DNA of 64,000 bases from Ehrlichia japonica (GTDB taxonomy: Bacteria > Pseudomonadota > Alphaproteobacteria > Rickettsiales > Anaplasmataceae): the NCBI RefSeq assembly GCF_000632845.1, contig NZ_CP007474.1:1054001-1118000 (forward strand), given 5' to 3'. This document shows positions 1 through 9,736 of this stretch, piece by piece (positions within the stretch are counted from its first letter, which is position 1; each line of letters starts with the position of its first letter). A program made the position numbers and the translations under genes. The notes beneath the pieces were generated by a model. It was not told the DNA's origin and made no database searches. It saw only the letters and a list, made by a program, of their open reading frames with translations.

Positions 1-477
1 TCAGAATTACTATATTCAAAGAATGCACTTTATCTTAACAAATCGATACTACTATAATCTATGGTATTTTTATATAATAAGTTAAGAGTCAAGAATTTTA
101 TCAATTCACAATAAAACCATATTTTGAAAGCTTATTACAAAAAACTCTACATAAGTCAAATCTTTTTTCATTTTTATGTAATAAATTTTTTAAAATATTT
201 TTTATAATATTAAATACTATTCATGTTTTAGCAACATAAAACCTAAAAAACTATATACCACCGATACTAAAATCAAAAATATATATCCTTACCTACAAAT
301 CTCAATTATAAATTGGAATAATTAAGTATTTAAAAGTCGCTTTTATAAATATATTTATTTAAAAAGTCATGGTTTTATGAAATAAGATAAAAACTTACAT
401 ATCTATTGTAAATATTCTAATTGTATCCTGGAAAAGATAATATATACTTAAAAGAGTTTTCATATACTGATTTTATA
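1..477. other. Intergenic, no feature seen
   Basis: AT-rich stretch before hemJ. I see no convincing reading frame, tRNA or strong hairpin. A gene running off the left edge cannot be excluded for the first few dozen bases. Confidence 0.5.
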
Positions 478-912
478 ATGATAGATTACGAACACTGGAT
501 TGAAGCATTTCATATAATATCAATCGTTACCTGGATGGCTGGTATGTTATATCTACCTAGATTATATGTATATCACGCTCAAGTTGCCCTACATTCTGAT
601 AGCTACAATCTACTTAACACCATGGAGAAAAGGCTATTATTCTACATAATCAACCCAGCTATGGTCTCTAGTATAGTTCTTGGTATAATTTTATCCTTCA
701 TTACAGAAGCATACTACTTTTTATGGTTCAAGATAAAAGTGACATGTGTCATACTAATGTTTATAATACACATTATGTTATTTAAACATAGAAGAGACTT
801 TATCACAAAAAATAACACCAAATCTTCATTATACTTCAAGTGTCTTAATGAGTTAGTGACCTTATTAATAATGGTTATCGTAATTATGGTTGTAGTAAAA
901 CCCTTTATGTAA
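478..912 (+). CDS. hemJ: HemJ-type protoporphyrinogen IX oxidase (UPF0093)
   Basis: Small integral membrane protein of 144 residues that oxidises protoporphyrinogen IX to protoporphyrin IX, the penultimate step of heme synthesis, in the inner membrane. The pattern fits HemJ: a conserved His at residue 12 in helix 1, followed by WMAGMLYLPRLYVYH with its conserved Arg, then three more hydrophobic helices ending in a Lys-Pro tail. The frame opens upstream at a TTG (421), but the ATG at 478 gives the usual family length and N-terminus, so I chose it. It is separate from hemA and hemY, which lie elsewhere in the window. The family assignment is firm; catalysis is taken from characterised HemJ proteins. 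Confidence 0.85.
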   Translation: MIDYEHWIEAFHIISIVTWMAGMLYLPRLYVYHAQVALHSDSYNLLNTMEKRLLFYIINPAMVSSIVLGIILSFITEAYYFLWFKIKVTCVILMFIIHIMLFKHRRDFITKNNTKSSLYFKCLNELVTLLIMVIVIMVVVKPFM

Positions 913-1014
913 TTTTAGTCAAAATCAATATAATTAAATTTGACTTTAAAAGATTGTATTCTACAATTAAAGTAGGATGCAGGTTTGCTTATTTATAGTT
1001 TGGAAATGTAGTTT

Positions 1015-1596
1015 ATGGTAGCGCTCAATACCCCTCCAGTAAATAAAAAGTTCATTGCAAGGGATTTTTTATTAAAATCTATAGATGGCAATCTATATAG
1101 TTTAGGTAGCTGTCATAAAGGCAGTGGGCTATTGATAATGTTTATATGTAATCACTGTCCTTACGTTAAGACAATAATAAACAATTTAGTGTATGACGTT
1201 AATGTGCTAAAGAATAATTATAATATCTATAGTGTAGCAATTATGCCAAATGATACCACTACTTATCCAGAGGATTCATACGAAAACATGATCAAGTTTG
1301 CTCAAGAATATAGTATTGATTTCCCATATTTAATAGATGAAAACCAAGTAATTGCAAGGAGTTACGGTGCTGTATGTACGCCTGATTTTTTCGGATTCAA
1401 CAATAAATTAGAATTGTGTTACAGAGGAAGATTTGATGCTTCAGGAAGAAATCAAGTGAATAGTAAGCAAGAAGATAGAGACCTATTCAATGCTATGAAA
1501 TTCATTGCACAGACAGGTAAATCACCTGAAAACCAAAAACCAAGTATTGGTTGTTCCATAAAATGGAAATCTCAAGATTATAAGTTTGTCACCTAA
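1015..1596 (+). CDS. Thioredoxin-fold (AhpC/TSA, PRX-like) protein
   Basis: A 193-residue soluble protein of the thioredoxin/peroxiredoxin superfamily. The motif CNHCPY (Cys45 and Cys48 followed by Pro) sits after the first core strand, as in the PRX-like1 group, and a cis-Pro-type turn follows in VCTPDFFGF. The C-terminal part (ASGRNQVNSKQED) also matches that group. No signal peptide is visible, so it is probably cytoplasmic and involved in thiol redox or peroxide handling; the substrate is unknown. It ends 16 bases before the antiporter gene on the same strand, so the two may be co-transcribed. Confidence 0.8.
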   Translation: MVALNTPPVNKKFIARDFLLKSIDGNLYSLGSCHKGSGLLIMFICNHCPYVKTIINNLVYDVNVLKNNYNIYSVAIMPNDTTTYPEDSYENMIKFAQEYSIDFPYLIDENQVIARSYGAVCTPDFFGFNNKLELCYRGRFDASGRNQVNSKQEDRDLFNAMKFIAQTGKSPENQKPSIGCSIKWKSQDYKFVT

Positions 1597-1612
1597 TTTT
1601 TAAGAGATTTCT

Positions 1613-3319
1613 ATGCATGATTCTAAGTACTTATTAGATATAATTACTCTCCTTTCAGCAGCTATAGTAATAGTTATTCTATTCTGGAAATTGAATATTA
1701 GCCCTGTACTAGGGTACTTTGTTGCAGGTACTCTTATAGGATCACATGGCCTAAATCTAGTAGAATCATCTGTAATTATACAGAATCTTGGAGAGTTTGG
1801 AGTAGTTTTTCTGTTATTTTTAATAGGGATTGAGCTCACATTTGAAAGATTAATTGCCATGCGATTGCATGTCTTTGGCTTTGGAACTCTACAAGTTATA
1901 GTAACAGCACTAGCAATATGGTACATTTCAAACAAGTTCGGGGTAGATTCCAAAGGATCTATTATAATAGGAGGCGCTTTAGCCCTTTCCTCAACAGCAA
2001 TAGTGTTACAAGTACTACAAGAAAAGGGGTACCAATCAACTCAGGTTGGTAGATTATCAATAGCCGTGTTATTATTACAAGATTTTGCAGTTGTTCCGTT
2101 AATTGTGTTATTACCCTTATTAACAGGAGAATCACATCATAGTATACCTGTATCATTACTATACTCTTTCATAAAAGCAGCAATTGCTTTAACTTTAATC
2201 TTTATTACAGGAAGATTATTACTCAGGCCTTTATTTAACACTATTGCAGCAATGAAAAGCAATGAGATTTTCATAGCAACAACATTATTGATCGTTTTAG
2301 GCGCAGCTTTTATAACAGAAAATTTTAATTTATCAATGGCATTAGGAGCGTTTGTCTCAGGGCTTCTTGTTGCAGAAACTGAGTATAGACACGACGTGGA
2401 ACAAGTTGTTCTCCCATTCAAAAGGCTACTATTAGGATTATTTTTTATGACAGTAGGGATGTCAATTGACATCAAGTTTGTACTCAACAAACTACCTATA
2501 ATAACATTAGCCTCTATATCTCTAATAGCACTTAAGTCTTTTATAATCTTTATATTATGTAGGTTCTTCAGATTTCAACTAGCAGCAGCCCTACAAGCTG
2601 GGTTATTGCTATCTCAAGGTGGAGAGTTTGCTTTTATCTTATTTGGCCTTGCAGCAGAGAAAAACGTACTGTCTAGTGATCTAGCACAAACTCTTATGAT
2701 GATCACAACAGTAACCATGGCTTTCACCCCATTGTTAGCAACATTAGGAGACTGGATATCAAAATTAATTACTAAAAAGAAAATATCTTTAAATTCTCAA
2801 GAGCTTACTTTAGATACAAAAGACCTTGATCAACATGTGATAGTAGTAGGTTTTGGAAGAGTGGGACGTATGGTTGCAAAAGTACTAGTTGCTGAACATG
2901 TAAATTACATTGCATCCGATATTCAACCCAAAATCGTTAAAGACGGAATAGATGAAGGATTTCCTGTGTATCTTGGGGATTTGACAAAATTAAATACTTT
3001 ACAGTCTATGGCAATATCACGGGCTCGGATGATAATCGTAGCAATTAACAATGAAGTTACTATAAAAAAGATTATTTCCCTAGTTGCAAAGAATTTCCCA
3101 CACATAATAATCATCGTAAGATTACCTGATTTAAGTAATGTTGAAATATACAAAGAGCTTGGAGCACACTATTTAATTCCCGAAACTTATGAAGTAGGAT
3201 TACAGCTAGGTGCTGTAGCGTTAAGCAACACTGGATTTAGCAGCCATGCCATTTCTTTGTTAAAAGATAGGTTTAGAATGGTAAATTATGATGCAGTAAC
3301 AAATAAAGAAGATGAATAA
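1613..3319 (+). CDS. KefB-like monovalent cation:proton antiporter (CPA2) with TrkA-N domain
   Basis: A 568-residue protein with about 12 hydrophobic segments over residues 1-385, including the CPA2 signatures GTLIGSHG near the N-terminus and LSSTAIVLQVL. A Rossmann nucleotide-binding RCK/TrkA-N domain follows, with GFGRVG at about residues 413-418. The family exports K+ or exchanges Na+/K+ for protons and is gated by nucleotide or glutathione adducts in Kef proteins. No separate KefF/KefG partner lies nearby, so specificity (K+ or Na+) is not settled. The ATG at 1613 has an AGAG stretch upstream. It probably forms a short operon with the thioredoxin-fold gene. Confidence 0.88.
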   Translation: MHDSKYLLDIITLLSAAIVIVILFWKLNISPVLGYFVAGTLIGSHGLNLVESSVIIQNLGEFGVVFLLFLIGIELTFERLIAMRLHVFGFGTLQVIVTALAIWYISNKFGVDSKGSIIIGGALALSSTAIVLQVLQEKGYQSTQVGRLSIAVLLLQDFAVVPLIVLLPLLTGESHHSIPVSLLYSFIKAAIALTLIFITGRLLLRPLFNTIAAMKSNEIFIATTLLIVLGAAFITENFNLSMALGAFVSGLLVAETEYRHDVEQVVLPFKRLLLGLFFMTVGMSIDIKFVLNKLPIITLASISLIALKSFIIFILCRFFRFQLAAALQAGLLLSQGGEFAFILFGLAAEKNVLSSDLAQTLMMITTVTMAFTPLLATLGDWISKLITKKKISLNSQELTLDTKDLDQHVIVVGFGRVGRMVAKVLVAEHVNYIASDIQPKIVKDGIDEGFPVYLGDLTKLNTLQSMAISRARMIIVAINNEVTIKKIISLVAKNFPHIIIIVRLPDLSNVEIYKELGAHYLIPETYEVGLQLGAVALSNTGFSSHAISLLKDRFRMVNYDAVTNKEDE

Positions 3320-3350
3320 CCCATTTCCATGACTAACTATTGAAATAATG

Positions 3351-3380
3351 ATAGCCTATTTTACCTGATAAAAGGGCTAT
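3351..3380 (+). terminator. Candidate terminator after the antiporter gene
   Basis: ATAGCC and GGCTAT form the outer stem of a hairpin extended inward by an A/T-rich stem with one bulge, 32 bases past the stop codon. No clean T-run follows, so it may be an mRNA 3'-end structure rather than a strong intrinsic terminator. Confidence 0.35.
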
Positions 3381-3619
3381 ATATGTATGTTTAGAATAAG
3401 GAACAATGTTTAATCAGAAATAATTATTTAATTTTGAAATCCAAAGTTACAATTTTTCTAATACCCTCTTTACAAATATTTTACATAGACAATATCATAA
3501 CAACACTAGATATTACTAGAACCTTTATATAAATACTATTATGTTAAAATAAAGCATTTATTTTTAGAATACTAGGTATTTTCTAACACTAAACAAATAT
3601 CAATCTTTGGCCATACAAC

Positions 3620-3845
3620 CAAATCCACATGCAATGACTTAACAATTAGCATTTAAACGCAAAAAGTTAAGTTTATAGATTACATACAAGCTTATAGCAC
3701 ACTTAAAAACTATACTAGACTTAATGAACTCATTATAAGCCCACCCATAGATTGTTCAATCCATATGCAATGACTTAACAATTACTATTTGACTCAAAGA
3801 GTAATTTATAAATTACACACAAAACTATAGTAACATATCAAGTAC
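3620..3845. repeat. Degenerate tandem direct repeat, period about 136 bases, in a 617-base gap
   Basis: Two related stretches start near 3622 and 3758. Both carry ATGCAATGACTTAACAATTA, exact at 3629 and 3765, and then drift apart while keeping ATAGATTACATACAA-like or ATAAATTACACACAA-like segments. The period of 136 resembles the gene-end duplications elsewhere in the window, but here the repeat does not include a recognisable gene end. The rest of the gap (3320-3936) shows no gene. Confidence 0.7.
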
Positions 3846-3936
3846 TATGGACCAACGAACATATTACAATGCAAATATTGAAAATTGACTATAACAATGT
3901 ATAATGAGCGGATACTTCATTGCATAAGGTTTATCC

Positions 3937-5082
3937 ATGATCATTGACCCAGTAGCATTATCTCAAACATTAATATCCTTTCCTAGTATTAGTCCAACAG
4001 ATAATGGTGCTATAGATTTTTTATCAAACACGTTATCACAGTACGGGTTTACATGTCATGTTTTAACTTTTGGAAATGATGAAATACAAGTACGTAATTT
4101 ATATGCACAACTAGGAACTGAGTCACCAAATCTATGTTTTGCAGGACATACAGATGTAGTGCCAACAGGAGATCTGAAAAAATGGAAATTTGATCCTTTT
4201 TCTGGACATATAGAAGATAATATCATCTATGGACGTGGAGCTGTTGATATGAAATCTGCCATATGTGCCTTTATAGCAGCAGTATCAAGATTGGATTTTA
4301 ATCAAGTGAATGGTTCTATTAGTCTCATGATTTCTGGGAATGAAGAAGGGAAATATTTTGATTATGGAACACCAGCAATATTAAAATGGTTAACTGATAA
4401 TCACAAAAAAATTGATTATTGTTTGGTTGGAGAGCCAACTAGTCAATCATTTGTCGGAGACACTATAAAAATAGGTCGTAGGGGATCAATCGATTTCAAG
4501 ATAGTGTGCAATGGAATACAAGGACATGTTGCCTATCCACATTTTGCAGAAAATCCAGTAAATAATATGATCAATATTTTGTATAAAATAAACAATACAG
4601 TCCTTGATAATGGAAATGAATATTTTCAACCTTCAAATTGTGAAATTACGTCAGTTGACGTCGGTAATACAGCAGGTAACGTTATTCCAGAGACAATTAC
4701 TGCTCACCTCAACATTAGATATAATAACATACACACTTCCGATTCAATATTTAATATAGTTAATAATATTTGTGCTGAAACAACACAAAAATACCAACTG
4801 TTTACATTAGTATCTGGAGAACCATTCATCAATTATCCAAGTAAATATTCTGACATGTTATCTACAGCTATAAAAAAAGTAACTGGAGAAAACACAGTAA
4901 TAAGCACATCTGGTGGAACCTCGGATGCAAGATTTATAAAAGATTTCTGCCCTGTAATTGAATTAGGATTAAAAAATGACACTGCGCATAAAATAAATGA
5001 AAATACATCTGTAAATGACATAAATAAGCTTAGTAACATATATGAAGAGTTCATAAGACAGTTTTTTAATCTATCTCAATAA
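3937..5082 (+). CDS. dapE: Succinyl-diaminopimelate desuccinylase
   Basis: A 381-residue M20 metallohydrolase that removes succinate from N-succinyl-LL-diaminopimelate in the DAP/lysine pathway. Metal-site motifs are all present: HTDVVPTGD (His71, Asp73), GRGAVDMK (Asp104 bridging), GNEEG (catalytic Glu136 and Glu137), and a late His in KNDTAHKINE. SGGTSDARF near the C-terminus is typical of DapE. Length matches the family (about 375-380). The ATG at 3937 follows TAAGGTTTATCC. Only 4 bases separate it from the comF-like gene, so they are probably co-transcribed. Confidence 0.93.
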   Translation: MIIDPVALSQTLISFPSISPTDNGAIDFLSNTLSQYGFTCHVLTFGNDEIQVRNLYAQLGTESPNLCFAGHTDVVPTGDLKKWKFDPFSGHIEDNIIYGRGAVDMKSAICAFIAAVSRLDFNQVNGSISLMISGNEEGKYFDYGTPAILKWLTDNHKKIDYCLVGEPTSQSFVGDTIKIGRRGSIDFKIVCNGIQGHVAYPHFAENPVNNMINILYKINNTVLDNGNEYFQPSNCEITSVDVGNTAGNVIPETITAHLNIRYNNIHTSDSIFNIVNNICAETTQKYQLFTLVSGEPFINYPSKYSDMLSTAIKKVTGENTVISTSGGTSDARFIKDFCPVIELGLKNDTAHKINENTSVNDINKLSNIYEEFIRQFFNLSQ

Positions 5083-5086
5083 CTAG

Positions 5087-5779
5087 GTGCTAAATAAGAT
5101 TTTAAATACAATTTTTCCTAAAACATGTGCAAATTGTGGATATGTAATTCCTGATGATTATGACTTATGCAGCACATGTAAAGGTAACATAGATTTTTTA
5201 TCTGGTAACTATTGCACCGCATGTGGATGCAGTTTACCAGATGAGGTATCAATATGTGGAAAGTGTATAACTAACCCACCAAAATTTACAAAATTAGAAT
5301 CCGTATTTGCATATAATAAGTATAGTAAAAACATGATTTTAAACCTGAAATTCTCTGACAACACATTACATGTAAAAACCTATGGAAAGTGGATGTATAA
5401 TAAAAATTCAGGCTTATTTAACAACGTTACTACTATAATACCCGTCCCCATACACAAAAAAAGGCTGTGGAAAAGAAAATATAATCAAGCCACACTTCTT
5501 GCAAAAGCTTTAAGTAAACATTGTAATATACCTTTAGAAATTTTTGCACTAAAAAGAATTGTAGATACAATACCACAATATAGTCTATCTAGTAAAATGA
5601 GAGAAAAAAACATTACAAAATCCTTTATAGTACAAAATCAACATCTAATTGATAACAAGACTATACTACTTGTTGATGATGTGATTACAACTGGAATAAC
5701 AGCTAGAGTTTGTACACATAAACTTGTAGAATCAGGTGCAAAAGAAGTTAGAGTGATTACATTAGCCAGAACACTATAG
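5087..5779 (+). CDS. ComF-family phosphoribosyltransferase-like protein
   Basis: A 230-residue protein with the ComF layout: an N-terminal double zinc ribbon with Cys pairs at residues 14/17, 28/31, 43/46 and a further CGKC, then a type I phosphoribosyltransferase domain with the PRPP loop VDDVITTG near residue 195. In other bacteria ComF is linked to DNA uptake or processing; some members may only be salvage-like phosphoribosyltransferases. Its role here is unknown, and no other competence gene is adjacent (RecF is 49 kb away). The start is a GTG at 5087, four bases after the dapE stop. Confidence 0.85.
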   Translation: MLNKILNTIFPKTCANCGYVIPDDYDLCSTCKGNIDFLSGNYCTACGCSLPDEVSICGKCITNPPKFTKLESVFAYNKYSKNMILNLKFSDNTLHVKTYGKWMYNKNSGLFNNVTTIIPVPIHKKRLWKRKYNQATLLAKALSKHCNIPLEIFALKRIVDTIPQYSLSSKMREKNITKSFIVQNQHLIDNKTILLVDDVITTGITARVCTHKLVESGAKEVRVITLARTL

Positions 5780-6442
5780 CAATTTCTAAGGTATGACTCC
5801 ACATTCTCATAGCAAAAAATTAAAATATCTCACTATATTAAATTTTGCTTACATTGCTTTATCTTACATATTATAGAAATTGCATTATTTACTACTGCTA
5901 ACGTAAGTTGTTACTTAAATTAATAAGACACAAAAAACTTTGATTTACAATCTAACTGCTATTTTCATAATCAAAGCCCAGACACACAATTGCACATATT
6001 TTTCATATTAGAAATCATTCACATGTTACAAATGCAAATTAATGAGTTATAAAAAATTTTGAATTGGTATATTAAGTATAAGCTTTTAGTTGTCATAGGC
6101 AAAAACCTATACATATAACTAATAAAATCCCAGCTTATACATATACAAGAAATACATTACTTCAGTACTTACTATACACAAAATTCATTTTATTCACCCT
6201 ATACTGCATTATTCAAATATTAGAATTTAACTTCACTATATACAAACTACATAATGCTATCTCCATAGCACTTACTAAAATCGCGAACATATTCTAACCT
6301 AAAAAACCTTAATACCTCCCTACTAATCAGTATTGAATAAAAAGACAATATAGTAATTTTTATATTGCAATATCATCTTAATATGGTAAGAATATAAGAT
6401 TCAGAGATATTAAATCAAAAAAGTTTTCAAAAGGATTTTTTA
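5780..6442. other. Intergenic, 663 bases, no gene seen
   Basis: AT-rich stretch between the comF-like gene and rplY. I find no reading frame with coding character, no tRNA-like T-loop and no clear repeat. It should contain the rplY promoter, which I could not place with confidence. Confidence 0.5.
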
Positions 6443-7075
6443 ATGACAGATCAAGGTATAGTTAAAATTAATGCAAGCTTAAGGAAAGATGTAGGTACAG
6501 GTCCTTCACGCGCACTAAGACTCAGCGGAGAAATACCAGCAGTAATATACGGTAAAGATCGCGACTCCCTAAGTGTATCTTTATCGGACAGAGAGTTTTT
6601 AAGTAAGTATAGATCTGCCGCTCTGTCAACACATCTGATTGAACTTGAAATAGATAATAAGAAAGAATACGTACTAATGCGTGATGTGCAAAAACATCCA
6701 GTAACTGACAGAATACAACATGTGGATTTTCAGTTTATTGATTATGGGGTGGAAATAAAGATAGAAGTACCTTTAATATTTACAAATGAGCAAAAATGTA
6801 TAGGCATTAAGAGAGGTGGAGTGTTAAATATATTACATCGCACCTTATCTATAAAGTGTTCTCCCAACGCTATATTACAAAATATAGAAATAGATTTATC
6901 TGATTTAACTGCAGGACACTCTATACACGTAAGTGATTTAAATCTTCCTCCAGAAGTAAACGTTGTAATGAAGGAACATAATCCAGCAATAGTAACAATT
7001 TCTAGCGCAAGTACGGAAAAAGAAAGTGAAAGCAATCAGGAATCTACATCTACTGCTCCATCATCAGAACATTAA
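6443..7075 (+). CDS. rplY: 50S ribosomal protein L25 (TL5/CTC form)
   Basis: A 210-residue 5S rRNA-binding ribosomal protein of the long L25/TL5/CTC type: N-terminal L25 domain (RKDVGTGPSRALR, IPAVIYG) to about residue 95, then the C-terminal beta domain, ending in a Ser/Glu/Thr-rich tail after residue 190. AAGGA lies 10 bases before the ATG, a good ribosome binding site. pth starts 15 bases downstream; the rplY-pth pair is common in alphaproteobacteria and is likely one transcript. Confidence 0.93.
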   Translation: MTDQGIVKINASLRKDVGTGPSRALRLSGEIPAVIYGKDRDSLSVSLSDREFLSKYRSAALSTHLIELEIDNKKEYVLMRDVQKHPVTDRIQHVDFQFIDYGVEIKIEVPLIFTNEQKCIGIKRGGVLNILHRTLSIKCSPNAILQNIEIDLSDLTAGHSIHVSDLNLPPEVNVVMKEHNPAIVTISSASTEKESESNQESTSTAPSSEH

Positions 7076-7090
7076 TCTGTTAAGGTCCTT

Positions 7091-7672
7091 ATGTTCCACT
7101 TGTTAGCTGGGTTAGGTAATCCTGGCAAAAAGTATGAACTAACCCGCCATAATGTTGGGTTTATGATTGTAGATGCAGTGGCAAAAAAATTTCATTTCCC
7201 AGACTTTAGAGAAAAAAATGATGTACTAATATCAACTGGCAATGTTGAATCACATAAAGTTATTCTTGTAAAACCTTGGGCATTTATGAATAACTCAGGA
7301 GCTCCTATTCTGAGCATAGTCAGTTTATATAAGATTCCACTAGACAATATAATAATTCTTCACGATGAAGTAGAAATAGACTTTTGTACTATAAGAGTTA
7401 AAAAAAATGGCGGTAATGCTGGACACAACGGCCTTAAATCAATCGATAGCTTACTCGGTAAAGATTATTGGAGAGTAAGATTTGGCATTGGACATCCTAA
7501 ACACAAGATGGATTTATCATGCTATGTTTTATCTCGCTTTCATAATCTCAATGCCGTAAGTAATACTGTATCCTACGTAGCAGAACACATTACATTACTT
7601 TTAGAAAACGACCACCTAACATTTATGGAAAAATTCAAAAATCTTCCAAAATATGAAGACATTTTAACATAA
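7091..7672 (+). CDS. pth: Peptidyl-tRNA hydrolase
   Basis: A 193-residue cytosolic enzyme that cleaves peptidyl-tRNA released from stalled ribosomes. Diagnostic motifs are GLGNPGKKYELTRHNVGF (Asn10 and catalytic His20), KPWAFMNNSG, LHDEVEIDF (the Asp that polarises the His) and GGNAGHNGLKSI. The ATG follows AAGGTCCTT, giving a plausible ribosome binding site. Length is normal for the family. Confidence 0.94.
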   Translation: MFHLLAGLGNPGKKYELTRHNVGFMIVDAVAKKFHFPDFREKNDVLISTGNVESHKVILVKPWAFMNNSGAPILSIVSLYKIPLDNIIILHDEVEIDFCTIRVKKNGGNAGHNGLKSIDSLLGKDYWRVRFGIGHPKHKMDLSCYVLSRFHNLNAVSNTVSYVAEHITLLLENDHLTFMEKFKNLPKYEDILT

Positions 7673-7910
7673 TACATTTAGTATTGTGACTTTCTATTAG
7701 TATCCAAATCATAACATAATAAACAGCCTTTTATCTTACTTTCAATTGTATAGCTAAAACATATTTAATATTGCAAAACACTCTTATATCATAAAAATTT
7801 TATTACTTACACTACCATACTACAACTACAACAATAATTTATAGATAATTTATTAAAGTTTCTGCATTTCTATGTTAAAATATCAGTTAATAACTTCTAT
7901 TTTACTAACT

Positions 7911-9299
7911 ATGCAATTTAACGAAATATACGAAGAATGCGGAGTATTTGCAATACAAAATAACAATCACGCTGCTGTCAATTGCATTTTAGGATTACAT
8001 GCACTCCAACACAGAGGACAAGAATCATTTGGCATAGTAACATCAGAAGACAACAAGCTTTATTGTCACTATTCGAATAAACAAGTTAACAGCATATTTA
8101 ATCAACAGCCAAAGATAGATTCTCTATTAGGAGAAACTGCAATTGGACATATACGTTACTCCACAAGTGGAAGTAAAGTCGGTGTTCAACCAATAACTTT
8201 AGATTGTAAATTTGGGAAACTAGCAATAGCTCATAATGGTAACCTTATCAATGCAGTACAGATAAGAAAACTCCTTACTGAAAGAGGATGTATATTTTCA
8301 TCAGATATTGATACAGAAGTAATCGCACACTTAATTGCTATTAATACACAAGATACCTTATTAAACAACATCATCGACGCATTAAAGACTATCAAAGGAG
8401 CATATTCTTTAATAATATTAATAAACGGCACCATAATATGCTGTCGTGATCCAGCCGGAATTAGACCGCTAGTACTAGGTATACTAGATAATTCATACAT
8501 TGTAGCTTCAGAAACTTGCTCTTTAGATATAGTTGGAGCACAATTTGTAAGAGATGTATTACCAGGAGAATTCATTACAATTGATAAAAACAACTCTTTA
8601 ATAAGTTCTTTTCCATTTAAAAAACAAAAATCAAGTTTTTGTATTTTCGAATATGTATATTTCGCACGACCAGATAGTATAATAGGAAACAAGTCTATAT
8701 ATGAAATACGCAAAAACATAGGCAAAGAACTAGCAATAGAGTATCCTGCCCCGAAAGATACACATATGGTAGTACCAGTACCAGACTCTGGAGTACCAGC
8801 TGCATTAGGATTTGCAGAATACACAAAAATACCTTTTGAATTTGGAATCGTTAGAAATCATTACATAGGCAGAACTTTTATCCAACCTAATGATTACATT
8901 CGTAGCATGGGAGTGAAGCTAAAACATAATGCTAATTCTTCCATTTTAAAAGACAAAATAATAATCCTAATAGACGATAGCCTTGTCAGAGGCACAACAT
9001 TAAAAAGCATAATAACATTACTACATAAAGCAGGAGTTAAACAAATACACTTAAGGATCTCTAGTCCACCAACCGTAAACTCTTGTTTTTACGGAATAGA
9101 TACTCCAGAAGAATCAAAATTAATAGCTAATAGGTTATCACAATCAGAAATTAAAGACACCCTTGGTTGTGACAGTCTATACTTTCTAAGTATAGATGGT
9201 CTGTATAAGGCAATATGCAATACAAAACGCAATAATACCCTACCTCAATATTGTGATGCTTGTTTTACTGGAGATTACCCCATAGGAAAAATGGAATAG
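7911..9299 (+). CDS. purF: Amidophosphoribosyltransferase
   Basis: First committed enzyme of purine synthesis: PRPP plus glutamine to phosphoribosylamine. I start it at the ATG at 7911 (462 residues). An upstream ATG at 7872 would add 13 residues, but in either case a short propeptide precedes EECGVFAI, whose Cys10 is the N-terminal nucleophile after cleavage. A class II glutaminase domain is followed by a phosphoribosyltransferase domain with IDDSLVRGTT. Four Cys match the Bacillus-type 4Fe-4S ligands: SSFCIFEY, VNSCFYG and both in YCDAC. The last 50 coding bases belong to a 128-base tandem duplication. Confidence 0.93.
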   Translation: MQFNEIYEECGVFAIQNNNHAAVNCILGLHALQHRGQESFGIVTSEDNKLYCHYSNKQVNSIFNQQPKIDSLLGETAIGHIRYSTSGSKVGVQPITLDCKFGKLAIAHNGNLINAVQIRKLLTERGCIFSSDIDTEVIAHLIAINTQDTLLNNIIDALKTIKGAYSLIILINGTIICCRDPAGIRPLVLGILDNSYIVASETCSLDIVGAQFVRDVLPGEFITIDKNNSLISSFPFKKQKSSFCIFEYVYFARPDSIIGNKSIYEIRKNIGKELAIEYPAPKDTHMVVPVPDSGVPAALGFAEYTKIPFEFGIVRNHYIGRTFIQPNDYIRSMGVKLKHNANSSILKDKIIILIDDSLVRGTTLKSIITLLHKAGVKQIHLRISSPPTVNSCFYGIDTPEESKLIANRLSQSEIKDTLGCDSLYFLSIDGLYKAICNTKRNNTLPQYCDACFTGDYPIGKME

Positions 9300-9504
9300 C
9301 AGGTTCTTACTAAGGCAAAAGTACATTTTAAACCATATTGCCATAAAACCATGATAATAATTCTCTATTAATTACTTATTGTGATGCTTGTTTTACTGGA
9401 GATTACCCCATAGGAAAATGGAATAGCAGATTCTTATTAAGGCAAAAGTACATTTTAAGCCATATGGCCATAAAACCATGACAATAATTCTCTACTAATT
9501 ACTT
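9250..9504. repeat. Tandem duplication of the purF 3' end (2 x about 128 bases)
   Basis: Unit 1 (9250-9377) holds the last 50 coding bases of purF, its stop and 78 bases downstream. Unit 2 (9378-9504) repeats all of this immediately after. By eye the two differ by about six substitutions and one missing A. In the coding part the only change is that missing A, which shifts the frame of the copy. The second copy cannot be translated as part of purF. The remainder of the gap to 9736 shows no gene. Confidence 0.95.
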
Positions 9505-9736
9505 CCTTATGAAATGAAAATAACTTAGACTTATAGGATTACTCAAGGAATAAAGGCTATTTTCTATACATACACACAATTCTTATAGCAAAGTTAGTCA
9601 TAGATCTTATTTCAAAAAATCAGCTAGCCTTCCATAATTACAAGTAACTCATTTATCTTATCAATTCACAAAAACACTACAGTTATATACCCTATAAAAG
9701 TAATTTACAAAAAGCAGGAATATAATAGGAACTATA

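Noticed and set aside
8231-8824. Long frame antisense to purF
   Set aside because: Falls entirely inside a clear purF gene; it is open only because of the codon use of the true strand.
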